44,563 bases of DNA from Candidatus Kerfeldbacteria bacterium RIFCSPHIGHO2_12_FULL_48_17 (GTDB lineage Bacteria; Patescibacteriota; Patescibacteriia; HO2-48-17), in contig MHKD01000002.1 in assembly GCA_001818775.1 (NCBI GenBank), forward strand, positions 1-44,563. Reading direction: 5' to 3'. Of this stretch, positions 21,416 to 30,072 are shown one piece after another (position 1 is the first letter of the stretch; every line of letters starts with the position of its first letter). The position numbers were made by a program, and so were the translations under genes. A model generated the notes under the pieces. The model saw only the letters and a list, made by a program, of their open reading frames with translations, had not been told where the DNA came from and searched no databases.

Positions 21416-22861
21416 ATGCGTCTCACATCTCTCACCATCGAAAATTTCAAAAGCATAGCTTCCCTTTCTCTTACCGACTTTCACCGGTTGGATGTTTTTA
21501 TCGGCAAAAACAACAGCGGCAAGAGCAATATTTTGGATGCGGCGATGCTTTTTTTGCGCACTTCCCCGGTTCCGGCGGCGCTTTTTGATGTTGAGAACGC
21601 CCACATAGAGGCGCAGTTTGCCCTTGAGTCGCAGGACTGCAAAGCATGCGGCATTGGACAAAAGAAAACGCTTTTTCGCTGTGTGATGTCGCCTGGACAA
21701 AAAAAATCATATTTTGTGAATGGGGCTGAGATTGATGCAGCCAGGGGCAGGAATTTCTTGATGCACCATACGGTTCACATCAACACTTCCAAATTGCTCT
21801 TGGAGCATCGGCGCGATGTTGATGCGCAAATTCAATCCGGCGATATCACAATTTTTTTCGCTCAGAGTGCCTATCAGGAGCTGTATACGCAATATCCGGA
21901 AATGTATGCGGCGTTTTTGGCTGCTTTACATGACATGTTTCCGCAGATTACGTACCGGCCCAATGAAAAACTCTTTGATAATATCGCCAAGCTCAGGGAA
22001 TCTTCGGCTCTTAATTTCGGCGCGGAGATTCACGAGGGCGATGAGGTGCGAACCGTGGCCAATCTGGGCTCGGGGTATTTGCAGCTGATGGTGGTCTTGG
22101 TGTTTCTGTTTCATCCCCGTTATTCTTTCGTCATTATTGATGAGCCGGAAAATCATCTCCATATCGGTCTACAAAAAAAGCTTTTGAAAATCATAAAATC
22201 TTTTGATACGCGCAAACACATCATCATATCCACCCATTCGCCTTTGTTCATTACGCCCGATGACTTTGATCAGTTGCACCGCGTCGTGAAAAATGACCGG
22301 CTGCAGACCCAGGTTTTTCCGGTGCTGGAAATGCACAAGAGAATTGATATTCAGCGTTTATCGCAGGAACTGAATCTGGAAAGCAATGAAATGCTATTTG
22401 CCGATCACGTGATTTTGGTTGAGGGTGAAGCTGACGAAATTTTGATTCGCGGACTTTTGGACAGATTTTACATCGGCAAAAAAGAAGTTCTGGTGCTGGC
22501 GGTGCACAGTAATACGAATTTCAAAATTTACCGCGATGTCTTGCGTTATTTCACGATACCCTACACCATCATGACTGACCGGGATTCTTTGCAGGGATAT
22601 GTTGATGTGATTGATGAAGCCATTGGCAGCGCCAAAGGCATGCCCTTCCCCGAGAAACTGGCGCTATTGAAAAAGCAACGCATTTATGTACTGCCTGAAG
22701 GCGCTTTGGAGAGGCATTATCCGCGCACATACCAAAACCGGGATGATTCCAAACCGATCAATGCGTTGCGTGCGGCCAAGAATATAACACCGGATGAGCT
22801 GCGCTCAGCGCGGATGAAGCCGATTTTAGAGGTACTGGAATCGGTGCATGGTGGAGGATAA
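21416..22861 (+). CDS. OLD-family ATPase/TOPRIM nuclease
   Basis: 481 residues. An ABC-type ATPase domain with Walker A GKNNSGKS (30-37), signature-like LGSGYLQLM and Walker B FVIIDEPENHLH, followed by STHSP, then a TOPRIM domain opening VILVEGEADE and continuing with TDRD. This is the OLD layout (P2 Old, GajA and related phage-defence nucleases). No gajB-type helicase, reverse transcriptase or other partner flanks it, so it is class 1-like. GAGGAG precedes the ATG by 6 nt. It has its own terminator and lies between two long hairpins, suggesting an autonomous defence or repair cassette. Confidence 0.85.
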   Translation: MRLTSLTIENFKSIASLSLTDFHRLDVFIGKNNSGKSNILDAAMLFLRTSPVPAALFDVENAHIEAQFALESQDCKACGIGQKKTLFRCVMSPGQKKSYFVNGAEIDAARGRNFLMHHTVHINTSKLLLEHRRDVDAQIQSGDITIFFAQSAYQELYTQYPEMYAAFLAALHDMFPQITYRPNEKLFDNIAKLRESSALNFGAEIHEGDEVRTVANLGSGYLQLMVVLVFLFHPRYSFVIIDEPENHLHIGLQKKLLKIIKSFDTRKHIIISTHSPLFITPDDFDQLHRVVKNDRLQTQVFPVLEMHKRIDIQRLSQELNLESNEMLFADHVILVEGEADEILIRGLLDRFYIGKKEVLVLAVHSNTNFKIYRDVLRYFTIPYTIMTDRDSLQGYVDVIDEAIGSAKGMPFPEKLALLKKQRIYVLPEGALERHYPRTYQNRDDSKPINALRAAKNITPDELRSARMKPILEVLESVHGGG

Positions 22862-22864
22862 ACC

Positions 22865-22892
22865 AAAACCCCGCTTTCTGTGCGGGGTTTTT
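22865..22892 (+). terminator. Terminator after the OLD nuclease gene
   Basis: AAAACCCCGC, loop TTTCTGT, GCGGGGTTTTT. Confidence 0.85.
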
Positions 22893-22930
22893 GCTTTGAA
22901 AATGGCCGCTACTGTGTTGATTGCGCTCTG

Positions 22931-23986
22931 CTATTGCGCCGCGGTATATTCAAACACAACCGAAAGCAGATCAACCGAATCAGTGCCGCTGGTTCGGGCT
23001 GCTCGGAAGGTCACATAATCATCCACCGTAAGTGCGGCTGGTGTCAGTTCCAATACAGCAATGTCTCCGTTGGTCAGTCCGACATCGAAATTGGTGCCAC
23101 CAGTGACTGCGGTAAAGGTGGCGCCACTGAGGGCATCACCATTGGAACCGGTAGCGACAGCAAAGCTGACGTCATTATCGCCGGTAGCGCCGTTGACCAC
23201 AAAAGCCAGTTTGAACACACCACCGGAAACATAGTCACTCGGAACCTGAAACTGGGAACCGATGGTGTCGGTGTCAGCACTGGTCCAGCGAACCATGGGC
23301 TGACCACCCGCGTTGACCACAAATGCTGGCTCTGTTGAAGCGCTCGCTATTGTAATGGGACCAAAATTTGCCGCATTGGTATTGGTGAAAGCTGACAGCG
23401 GAAAATTGATTGTTCTTGCCACATCAGCAATCGCCGTTCCGGAGACGGTGCCGGTACCAAGGGTGAGGGTGTTGCCATCTGCCACGGTGAGATCACCCTG
23501 TACCGTCAGTGAATCTTCAAGTGTGGCTGCGCCCTGTACCGTCAAAGCACCTTCCACGGTTGTCGCCCCTTCCACGGTCGCTGCTCCCTGCACGAGTACG
23601 TCATCGCCGAACTTTACCGGCAATTCCTCATCATCGCTGCCGTCGCCGCGTGAAATGGCCCCATCAACACGGACATCATCGCCGAATGTTACGGGGATGC
23701 TGCTGCCGTCGTCATTCACAGTCGAGTTTACGATGGTACCATTAAAAAATGTCACACCGCCGGTTCCCTGCTGGCCGATGGTGATGCCATTTTTAAAGAC
23801 ATTCGTTACACCTTCAAACGTGGTGTCGTTATTAAAGACAATATTGTCGAGCGCGCCGGCGCCCAATGCTTCGGAACCGTCAAAGGTGGCCGCATAGACG
23901 ACGGTCGCGGCTCCCAATCCTATACCCAAAACCGCCCCGAACACGCCGAGGAAGTTTCGCGTAAAGATGCGTTTATAATTCTTCAT
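22931..23986 (-). CDS. Secreted repeat protein, beta-solenoid-like
   Basis: 351 residues with a signal peptide (hydrophobic 10-30, cleavage after VVYA near 32). The middle (about 130-180) has short near-tandem units such as VQGAATVEGATTVEGALT, with a hydrophobic-Gly rhythm typical of beta-solenoids, preceded by two VTFGDDVRVDGA / VKFGDDVLVQGA units. The C-terminal 130 residues look like a beta-sandwich resembling phage tail or surface-fibre ends. No catalytic motif. Probably a cell-surface fibre or adhesin. Single gene from an AAAAGTGGTATAAT extended -10 promoter; no SD is visible before the ATG. Confidence 0.65.
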   Translation of the reverse strand: MKNYKRIFTRNFLGVFGAVLGIGLGAATVVYAATFDGSEALGAGALDNIVFNNDTTFEGVTNVFKNGITIGQQGTGGVTFFNGTIVNSTVNDDGSSIPVTFGDDVRVDGAISRGDGSDDEELPVKFGDDVLVQGAATVEGATTVEGALTVQGAATLEDSLTVQGDLTVADGNTLTLGTGTVSGTAIADVARTINFPLSAFTNTNAANFGPITIASASTEPAFVVNAGGQPMVRWTSADTDTIGSQFQVPSDYVSGGVFKLAFVVNGATGDNDVSFAVATGSNGDALSGATFTAVTGGTNFDVGLTNGDIAVLELTPAALTVDDYVTFRAARTSGTDSVDLLSVVFEYTAAQ

Positions 23987-24024
23987 AGAGACGTACGTTA
24001 ATAATAGTCGAACTTATGTATACT

Positions 24025-24035
24025 ATTATACCACT
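24025..24035 (-). promoter_or_regulatory. Extended -10 promoter of the repeat protein
   Basis: AAAAGTGGTATAAT on the minus strand; TATAAT at 24030-24025 with TG one base before it. No good -35. A DnaA-box-like TTTTCCACA (minus strand, about 24057-24065) lies upstream, similar to element copy A but in the opposite orientation. Confidence 0.55.
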
Positions 24036-24134
24036 TTTTCTGCGGCTGCGCGACACGTCTGTGGAAAACTTTTCATCCCCTGTCAAATCCTGCCAACGGA
24101 ACATGCAGGCGGGCACGCCAGCTTGGCTTCCGTT

Positions 24135-24863
24135 TTACCGCAGCGCGCGTGTCCAGGTTTGGCCGTAATCATTGCTGCTGATACTGTCTTTCCCGTCTTT
24201 GGCGTCAAAAAATACATGCCCACAGTTGCCTTTTTCCGTCTGCATGTTTTGCAGTGAACTGAAAGGTATGGGTTCCGCCTCTGTCTGGTCCCTGTTACTC
24301 ACCGAGATGATTTCCAGTTGATTACCCGGCTTGAGGGCGAACACCCCCTGGTCGGTCCAGGTGTTGCCGCTGTCTTGCGAGACATAGATATGCATTGATC
24401 CGGCATTATCGGCCGCGCTGTAGGAACGCAGGCCCTGAAAGTACTGGTACACCACCTGCCGGTCGCTTTCGATGCATGTCACTATATCGTAAAGTTTTTT
24501 GTGATCAAGATCTGACTGAAAGGTGAATACTTTTGTCCAGGTTTTTCCCGAGTCGGTTGATGTGAGCACGCCCAAAAAGTCGTAGTTGTCGGAGATCGCC
24601 GGATTGGGATTGAGATTATATTTACTGATTGCGGCCGGGTAGGCGTATTTATTGATTTCATTCACCGCGGCGTACAGGTGACCGTTTTCTCCGATTTCAA
24701 CGATGCTTACCTGTTCGGGATAGACATCACCTGGATAGACATAACCATTGTCCGTATTGGCGCCGGCCGGAGTGTTGTTGTTTACGGTAGTGTTGTTTGC
24801 ACCCGCTCCACAACCGCCAAAAAAAATCGCCATTCCGACTGCCAGAAGAATATATTTTTTCAT
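24135..24863 (-). CDS. Lipoprotein with Asp-box (BNR) repeats
   Basis: 242 residues. Lipobox FFGGC with the lipidated Cys at residue 18, a Asn/Thr-rich linker, then three Asp-box motifs of the S-x-D-x-G-x-TW type: STDSGKTWT, SQDSGNTWT and SNDYGQTWT (the last close to the C-terminus). Asp boxes mark beta-propeller blades of sialidase-like or photosystem-assembly-like folds, though three are too few for a full six-blade propeller and no sialidase catalytic residues are evident. Likely a surface binding protein. Starts 14 nt after the stop of the preceding gene, in one operon with the MscS channel. Confidence 0.7.
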   Translation of the reverse strand: MKKYILLAVGMAIFFGGCGAGANNTTVNNNTPAGANTDNGYVYPGDVYPEQVSIVEIGENGHLYAAVNEINKYAYPAAISKYNLNPNPAISDNYDFLGVLTSTDSGKTWTKVFTFQSDLDHKKLYDIVTCIESDRQVVYQYFQGLRSYSAADNAGSMHIYVSQDSGNTWTDQGVFALKPGNQLEIISVSNRDQTEAEPIPFSSLQNMQTEKGNCGHVFFDAKDGKDSISSNDYGQTWTRALR

Positions 24864-24877
24864 AAACGGCTTTTATA

Positions 24878-25861
24878 TCAGACCTGTTCAAGCCAGATTT
24901 TGAGCTGAGTAAGGCTGCCAAGGAACCCTTCCAAATACGATGCCTGTCGCAAACGTCTGCCCAGTATATCGTTTTTCCATTCCGGTTCTTTTTCCAGAGA
25001 TTTCTGCACCTGAGGATGTAACCTCAGGGATGGTTTCTGCTCCAATATCGGCAGGTGGTTTTTCTTTTGCCCGCTTACCAGTTTCCAGGGCACGATGAAG
25101 GGATGCTGTACATACAAAATTATCGGCCTGAGTTCTCTGCTTATGATAACACGCGCCGCATGTAAAATCGAATCATCTTCCGCGCCCAGATCAAGAATAT
25201 GCCCCGTTTCGTCAGCCAGCGCAATCAGGCCCCGTATAAATGCCTGCAAATTTTTTTTCAATACAGTCCGCTCTTCCGACGCAAGTTCATCCCAATGCTC
25301 CAGTGCGTCACCGATCTGTTCAAAACGGACGTCCACGGTTTCCATAACTTCCGTCAGCGTGTCATTGACCGGATGGTAAAGATAGCCGACCTTTGGCAGA
25401 AACCCCTGCAGATGCTTTTGCGCCGTTTCGTAAAAACTGTACCGGTAGTGCTGCTGAAAAGCCCCAAATACGGGTTCGACCGGCGGCTCATATTCCGCGT
25501 GAACGCCCGTCTCCTCATATTGCCGGAGCGCCTTATTCAGTATTTCGATGTACAGCGCCATGGGAATAATTTTTTTGTTTTGCAGGGTAATTTCGTTCCA
25601 GGCGAACTTTTTTATTTTTCCGTACTGGCGGATACAATCCGAGAGAGCGCTGCCGGCAATCGCCCTTTCTATCTTTTGTGTGGCCGTGAGCGGTTTTTCT
25701 TTGAGAACGGTTTTTTTCTGCCCATGTATCAAAACATCAAGAAAAAGAAAATTTTCTACGTGCACGCTTTTCAACACCGGTATTTCTTCGCCCTGAATTT
25801 TTATGGTCGCGTCAGGCTTAATGTTGCGGACAGGAATTTTTTTCATTACGCCGTCTGACAT
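24878..25861 (-). CDS. Hypothetical protein, unknown
   Basis: 327 residues, soluble, no signal peptide or membrane helix. The ATG immediately follows the MscS stop (TAAATG), so the two are coupled. The sequence is rich in charged helices (for example HWDELASEERTVLKKNLQAF) after a beta-rich N-terminus (KIQGEEIPVLKSVHVENFLFLDV). I recognise no family and no catalytic motif. A regulator or partner of the MscS channel or of the lipoprotein that follows is possible by position. Confidence 0.55.
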   Translation of the reverse strand: MSDGVMKKIPVRNIKPDATIKIQGEEIPVLKSVHVENFLFLDVLIHGQKKTVLKEKPLTATQKIERAIAGSALSDCIRQYGKIKKFAWNEITLQNKKIIPMALYIEILNKALRQYEETGVHAEYEPPVEPVFGAFQQHYRYSFYETAQKHLQGFLPKVGYLYHPVNDTLTEVMETVDVRFEQIGDALEHWDELASEERTVLKKNLQAFIRGLIALADETGHILDLGAEDDSILHAARVIISRELRPIILYVQHPFIVPWKLVSGQKKNHLPILEQKPSLRLHPQVQKSLEKEPEWKNDILGRRLRQASYLEGFLGSLTQLKIWLEQV

Positions 25862-26941
25862 TTATTTTTCGATAAACAACCGTTGAGTCGGATAGGCCAT
25901 GATGATGTTGCGCTTGGCAAATTCTTTGAGCGTATCGAAGTAAATTTTTTCGCGAATGTCAACATAGGTGAGGTAATCACCGGTGTCGAGATGATAAACG
26001 GTTTCGAATTGAATGGCTGAATCGGCGAGATTGGTCAGTTTGGTGCGCGCGAAGGTGGCGTGTTTGTGTTTTTTTATGATCCCGGCCATGATTGCCGGAA
26101 TTTCTTTGAGCTTTTCCTGAGGCGTTTCGTAGATCACACCGATTTTGAAACTGACGCGGCGGCGTTTGAGGGTGCGGTAATTCTGCAGCCGCGCTGTCGT
26201 GAGCTGACTGTTGGGAATGACGATTTCTTCACCGGCCAGTGATCGTATGCGCGTGGTTTTCAGGCCGATGTGTTCGACCGTGCCGGAATCTTCGCCGATG
26301 GTGATAAAGTCTCCAAGTTCGAATGGCTTGTCGATGTAAATGGAAAATGAACTGAGGATGTCACTGAGAATATTCTGCACGGCGAAGGCCAGGACGATAC
26401 CGCCGATACCGAGGCTCGCGATGATGGACGTAACGTTGACGCCGACATTGGAAAGAATTACCAGAACGCCGACGATCCAGAGTATGGTACCGACCGTGAC
26501 GCGCAAAACTTTGGCAACGGCTGCGGTTTGTTTGTCGCCCTTTTTTCGGCCTTTGGATCTGGTGAAGTAGGCATCAACGGCAAAGGTGACGACGCGCTGT
26601 GTGGCGCGGATGATTTCGTAGACAACGGCAATGATGAGAAGAACGTCAATGACCCGGGTGATGATGGGGGTGAATTGCAACCGGCGCGTAGCGAAAAAGA
26701 GCGCGACGAAGAGGTAGAAGGGCGGATGAATACCGGCGAAGACATCAATGACGATATCATCAAGGGTGGTTCTGGTCTGGCTGGTGGCTTTTTTGAGGCG
26801 CGTGAGGATGATGGATTGGAAAATTTTGAGGGCGATGAGGATAATGAGGAACAGAAAAATCGCCACGAAATAGTCATAGGCGCTGTTTTCCCAGAGCTGG
26901 ATGCTTTTGAGGAAGTGGATAAAATTTTGGATGTTGGCCAT
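25862..26941 (-). CDS. MscS-type mechanosensitive channel
   Basis: 359 residues from the ATG at 26941, which lies 24 nt after the -10. Four or more membrane helices in the first ~210 residues, with the pore helix region VNVTSIIASLGIGGIVLAFAVQ, then the MscS beta domain (DKPFELGDFITIGEDSGTVEHIGLKTTRIRSLAGEEIVIPNS) and a C-terminal alpha/beta vestibule. It releases solutes on hypo-osmotic shock at the cytoplasmic membrane. First gene of a three-gene operon with an unknown protein and an Asp-box lipoprotein. Confidence 0.9.
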   Translation of the reverse strand: MANIQNFIHFLKSIQLWENSAYDYFVAIFLFLIILIALKIFQSIILTRLKKATSQTRTTLDDIVIDVFAGIHPPFYLFVALFFATRRLQFTPIITRVIDVLLIIAVVYEIIRATQRVVTFAVDAYFTRSKGRKKGDKQTAAVAKVLRVTVGTILWIVGVLVILSNVGVNVTSIIASLGIGGIVLAFAVQNILSDILSSFSIYIDKPFELGDFITIGEDSGTVEHIGLKTTRIRSLAGEEIVIPNSQLTTARLQNYRTLKRRRVSFKIGVIYETPQEKLKEIPAIMAGIIKKHKHATFARTKLTNLADSAIQFETVYHLDTGDYLTYVDIREKIYFDTLKEFAKRNIIMAYPTQRLFIEK

Positions 26942-26965
26942 ATTTTTGTTTTGTGGTGTGGGTTG

Positions 26966-26976
26966 ATTATACCATT
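26966..26976 (-). promoter_or_regulatory. Extended -10 promoter of the MscS operon
   Basis: AAAAATGGTATAAT on the minus strand with TATAAT at 26971-26966 and TG upstream; no clear -35. Followed by TCAAC, as at the 38127 promoter. Confidence 0.55.
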
Positions 26977-27001
26977 TTTTTACTGAGTGAACCAACACTT
27001 T

Positions 27002-27070
27002 AGGCTACAGACAGTACTTTTTTGTGCTCCGGACTGCGCCGGGACTACAAAAAAGCACCATCTGTAGCCT
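27002..27070. repeat. 69-bp long inverted repeat, family with shared GGACT core (copy 1)
   Basis: AGGCTACAGA (27002-27011) and TCTGTAGCCT (27061-27070) are the outer arms, CTTTTTTGT and ACAAAAAAG the inner arms, and the loop contains GGACTGCGCCGGGACTA. The same core in inverse orientation lies in 31640-31712. A further partial TGTAGCCTTAAGG follows near 27132. Confidence 0.85.
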
Positions 27071-27191
27071 TTAGGTAATAAAACTCGAGGCATATCAACC
27101 TTGACCTCAACCTTTGCCCTAAAAGCAATACCTGTAGCCTTAAGGACACAGCTCATATATTTGCCGATTTTTCCGCTCAAAAGGCGGAGGA

Positions 27192-27220
27192 TTGACAGAA
27201 AGTGCTGGTTCTGCTAAGAT
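27192..27220 (+). promoter_or_regulatory. Promoter of the first receiver gene
   Basis: TTGACA, 17 bp, TAAGAT. The first ten bases (TTGACAGAAA) are the same as in the promoter of the second receiver gene. The leader is about 100 nt and T-rich. Confidence 0.65.
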
Positions 27221-27326
27221 TTTGCCGGCTTTATGCCTTTTTATTTATGTTCTTTGATTTTTTCTTTTGGCCGAGGTGGCCTGGAGAGTAAACAAACATT
27301 TTTCATTTTTTCGAAAGAGGTGCCGC

Positions 27327-27776
27327 ATGCAGCATTTTCTTGAGGCCAAGAAAGGCCTCGAAAATCAGAATTTTAAGAATGGTGGGGTTTTGCAGGTAAC
27401 GATTGGCCTCAACCCTCGCCCAGTCATCTTCGTCGTGGAAGATGAGCAAATCAATCGTGAACTGCTGGAAAAAACGTTCTTGAAAGCCGGTTGCCGCGTT
27501 TTTTCAGCAATAAATGGTCTGGAAGCTATTGAGGCTATTGAAAATGGCCTCAGACCAGACCTCACCATCACTGACATGGGGATGCCCGTGATGGGTGGTG
27601 AAGAATTTTTGTTGGAGCTACAGCTCCTAGCTCCACTTACCGAAATTCTCATTGTTACAGGCGAGGCTGTCCCGCCCAGCCTGACGGACAAGCCTTTTTT
27701 CACAAAACCGGCACCAATTAGCGAAATTCTCGCTTTCGCTTCCCGTGCCCTCGGCACCCATCTCAAGATCGCCTAA
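27327..27776 (+). CDS. Receiver-only response regulator
   Basis: 149 residues from the ATG after AGAGGTG. A single receiver domain from about residue 32: acidic pocket VVEDEQ, phospho-acceptor Asp in TITDMGMP, Thr in IVTGEA and Lys in FFTKPAP, so all key residues are present. The first ~30 residues are a short extension; there is no output domain. It should work as a phosphate-relay or protein-binding switch like CheY or Spo0F. No kinase is adjacent; the truncated membrane sensor at 1-483 is too far away to link. Own terminator, own promoter. Confidence 0.85.
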   Translation: MQHFLEAKKGLENQNFKNGGVLQVTIGLNPRPVIFVVEDEQINRELLEKTFLKAGCRVFSAINGLEAIEAIENGLRPDLTITDMGMPVMGGEEFLLELQLLAPLTEILIVTGEAVPPSLTDKPFFTKPAPISEILAFASRALGTHLKIA

Positions 27777-27790
27777 CCGCGACACTTGAG

Positions 27791-27840
27791 AAAAAACCCC
27801 ATTCGCTCTTTCTTTTGTACAAGCGAATGTGGGTTTTTTA
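27791..27840 (+). terminator. Terminator after the first receiver gene
   Basis: ACCCCATTCGCT and AGCGAATGTGGGT form the stem, followed by TTTTTT. Confidence 0.8.
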
Positions 27841-27867
27841 TTTTTGCCAAAATTTCAGTGCCTCCGC

Positions 27868-27896
27868 TTGACAGAAACCCGATTGTACCGTAAAAA
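27868..27896 (+). promoter_or_regulatory. Promoter of the second receiver gene
   Basis: TTGACA, 17 bp, TAAAAA. The -10 is imperfect, but the -35 and following bases match the promoter at 27192. Confidence 0.55.
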
Positions 27897-27980
27897 TCGC
27901 TCACAGAAATGTACCAATTTTTGAGAAAACAGAAACATACTCCTGGACCTCACATGAGCATTCCCAGGATAGGAGGTACT

Positions 27981-28367
27981 ATGATTTCAGAACTTTTACA
28001 ATTTCCCCTGGTCATCATTGTCGATGACGAAGAAATAATTCTTCATCTGGTTGCCGGGCAGGTCGCAGAACATAACTGCAATGTCCTGCGTTTCACTTCG
28101 TCAAAAACATCCCTTATTTTTTTGCAGCAATACCCTGGCCTGTCACTTCTCGTGACAGACGTTGAAATGAAAGAAATGACCGGCCCTCAACTCGTGGAAG
28201 CGTTGACCCCAAATCTGTGGGTTGGCGGCAAAAAAACTGTCATCTACATGACCGGCAACAGCCAACAAGCTGATGACATGCGGAATCAAGGCTTAACCGT
28301 TCTGGATAAGCCAATTGAAACGACTGCACTTTTTATACTGTTGAGGACGTGCCTGGCGGCTTTATAG
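27981..28367 (+). CDS. Second receiver-only response regulator
   Basis: 128 residues from the ATG 4 nt after AGGAGG. Acidic pair in IIVDDEE, phospho-acceptor Asp in LVTDVEM, Thr in YMTGNS and Lys in VLDKPIE. It is a plain receiver domain without output module, only distantly similar to its upstream neighbour (27327-27776), so the pair is not a recent duplication. Separate promoter and terminator make it an independent unit. The partner kinase is unknown. Confidence 0.85.
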   Translation: MISELLQFPLVIIVDDEEIILHLVAGQVAEHNCNVLRFTSSKTSLIFLQQYPGLSLLVTDVEMKEMTGPQLVEALTPNLWVGGKKTVIYMTGNSQQADDMRNQGLTVLDKPIETTALFILLRTCLAAL

Positions 28368-28427
28368 GATTGTGCCCCAGCTCTCCTCTTTGTTTGTTTT
28401 TACACCTACCTCGTACAAGCCCCCCTA

Positions 28428-28472
28428 AGCCTCCCTTTCCACATTCGTGCGGACAGGGAGGCTGTCTTTTTT
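28428..28472 (+). terminator. Terminator after the second receiver gene
   Basis: AGCCTCCCT (28428-28436) and AGGGAGGCT (28455-28463), followed by GTCTTTTTT. Confidence 0.85.
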
Positions 28473-28556
28473 CCACCAAATCATTGAAATTTTCCCTATT
28501 TCGTGATAGCGTAGCTCATATGAGAACCCCTGCCCCCAAGGCCGTTCTCTTCATAT

Positions 28557-28627
28557 TCCGGGATCGTCTAATGGTAGGACAGTGGACTCTGAATCCACTA
28601 ATCTTGGTTCGAATCCAGGTCCCGGAG
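28557..28627 (+). tRNA. tRNA-Gln (anticodon CTG)
   Basis: 71 nt. Acceptor stem TCCGGGA/TCCCGGA, D arm with TAATGGTAGGA, anticodon stem GTGGA/TCCAC around loop CTCTGAA (anticodon CTG, reads CAG), T arm TTCGAAT, discriminator G. CCA is not encoded (GCAT follows). The anticodon and U1-A72 pair fit tRNA-Gln. Confidence 0.93.
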
Positions 28628-28693
28628 CATTTTCCCTGACTGTCGCCAAACCACCCCCAGGTGGCTGTTCTTTTCGCCGTTTTTCCGCTTGCA

Positions 28694-28722
28694 TTGACAT
28701 CCTAATCGCTTTATTGTATAAT
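28694..28722 (+). promoter_or_regulatory. Consensus sigma70 promoter of the secreted protein gene
   Basis: TTGACA (28694-28699), exactly 17 bp, TATAAT (28717-28722): a perfect match. It explains why the apparent ORF starting at 28582 must begin later, at 28774. Confidence 0.8.
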
Positions 28723-28773
28723 GGTATGTTCCTAAGAATTTTGCCTAGTTCCCCTATTTTTAATATCGAATCC

Positions 28774-30021
28774 ATGAAACGTACACATACTTTTATCACA
28801 ATAATTATACTTCTCGGCGCTGCCCTGGTCAGCTTTCCGACGCCTTCCTCGTCTAATACGGTTCCGCAGACCACTGCCTTGGCCGCCGCGACCGACACAA
28901 AAAAATCAGCGCTTTCACCCGTCGAAAGACTTCCCCGCATACGTTACCGCAACCTGAAATATCAGGGCGCTTTTCGCGTACCTGGCGATACCATCAATGG
29001 AACGAGTTTCAATTACGGTGGCACAGCCATTGCCTATAACCCCGACAAAAATTCCCTGTACATGGTTGGCCATGATCACCATCAGAAGGTTGCTGAAATA
29101 AAAATTCCGCAGATTGTCAATGGCACATCCTTAACCGACCTCAAAACAGCCACATTTTTGCAAAAATTTTATGACTTCTCTGACGGCAAAGTGACCGAGG
29201 CTGGTGATTACCATACCAAGGTTGGCGGCTTACTCGTGTATAAAAACCGCCTCTATGGAACAGCGTACGAATATTATGATGCCAATAACAGCCAGATCCT
29301 TTCACATATTATTTCACCGCTCGATATTTCCCGACCGCGTGATGCCCGTGGCCCGTACCAGGTTGGTACTGCCGGCGCCGGTTTTGTATCCGGTTTCATG
29401 ACACAGATACCGCCGGTCTGGCAAAAACTCATGGGTGGTCCGGCGTTGACCGGTCAGTGCTGCCTGGCCATTGTCGGCCGCACATCTTCGGGTCCGGCCG
29501 CTTCGGTGTTTGATCCGACGGATTTGGGCAAGCTCGAAAAGCCTGTCCCGGCAACTCAGGTGGTTGGCTATCCGCTCGCGCATCCGCTTGGCACCGGTTG
29601 GGGCACGACCAGCAATCTTTTTAACGGCACGACGGTCATGGCCGGCGCTGTGTGGCCGGAAGGTACCCGCAGTGTTCTCTTCTTCGGCAGACAGGGTATT
29701 GGGCCGTGGTGCTATGGTACCGGCGCGGAATGCAATGATCCGGTTGTTTCCTACAAAGGCACGCACGCTTACCCCTATGTGTACCAGATCTGGGCCTATG
29801 ATGCGCGCGATTTTGTGAGCGTGAAGAATGGTGAAAAACAGCCGTGGGAAATCAAACCCCATGATATCTGGCGACTTGAGTTACCGTTTGCTGATCAGAA
29901 TCATGTTATTGGCGGCGTAACGTATGACACGAAAAACCGACGCATATTTGTTTCGCAGTTGCGCGGAGACAATAAATTACCGGTGGTGCATGTGTTTACG
30001 ATTGGTGGACCGTTGAAATAA
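28774..30021 (+). CDS. Secreted protein, possibly propeller-like, unknown function
   Basis: 415 residues from the ATG about 44 nt after the predicted start; no SD is visible. A signal peptide (hydrophobic 7-22), a low-complexity Ser/Thr/Ala linker, then a domain with repeated beta-rich Gly segments such as YGGTAIAYNPDKNSLYMVGHD, GGLLVYKNRLYGTAYEYYD and IGGVTYDTKNRRIFVSQ, which have the spacing of propeller blades. Two adjacent Cys (GQCCLAI) and a WCYGTGAEC pair may form disulfides. No catalytic motif is recognised. It is strongly promoted, so probably an abundant exported protein. Confidence 0.6.
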   Translation: MKRTHTFITIIILLGAALVSFPTPSSSNTVPQTTALAAATDTKKSALSPVERLPRIRYRNLKYQGAFRVPGDTINGTSFNYGGTAIAYNPDKNSLYMVGHDHHQKVAEIKIPQIVNGTSLTDLKTATFLQKFYDFSDGKVTEAGDYHTKVGGLLVYKNRLYGTAYEYYDANNSQILSHIISPLDISRPRDARGPYQVGTAGAGFVSGFMTQIPPVWQKLMGGPALTGQCCLAIVGRTSSGPAASVFDPTDLGKLEKPVPATQVVGYPLAHPLGTGWGTTSNLFNGTTVMAGAVWPEGTRSVLFFGRQGIGPWCYGTGAECNDPVVSYKGTHAYPYVYQIWAYDARDFVSVKNGEKQPWEIKPHDIWRLELPFADQNHVIGGVTYDTKNRRIFVSQLRGDNKLPVVHVFTIGGPLK

Positions 30022-30028
30022 AATAAAG

Positions 30029-30065
30029 AAGGTCAGCGGGCACGAGTGTGCCGGCTGGCCTTTTT
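30029..30065. terminator. Terminator between convergent genes
   Basis: AAGGTCAGCGGGCAC and GTGCCGGCTGGCCTT form a long stem with loop GAGT, followed by TTTTT on the plus strand. Confidence 0.8.
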
Positions 30066-30072
30066 GGTTGGA

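Noticed and set aside
21178-21456. N-terminal extension of the second ferredoxin ORF
   Set aside because: Encoded entirely by the 181-bp inverted repeat and the intergenic region; the natural ATG is at 21177.
28582-28773. N-terminal extension of the secreted protein ORF
   Set aside because: It overlaps tRNA-Gln and a perfect promoter at 28694-28722; the true start is 28774.
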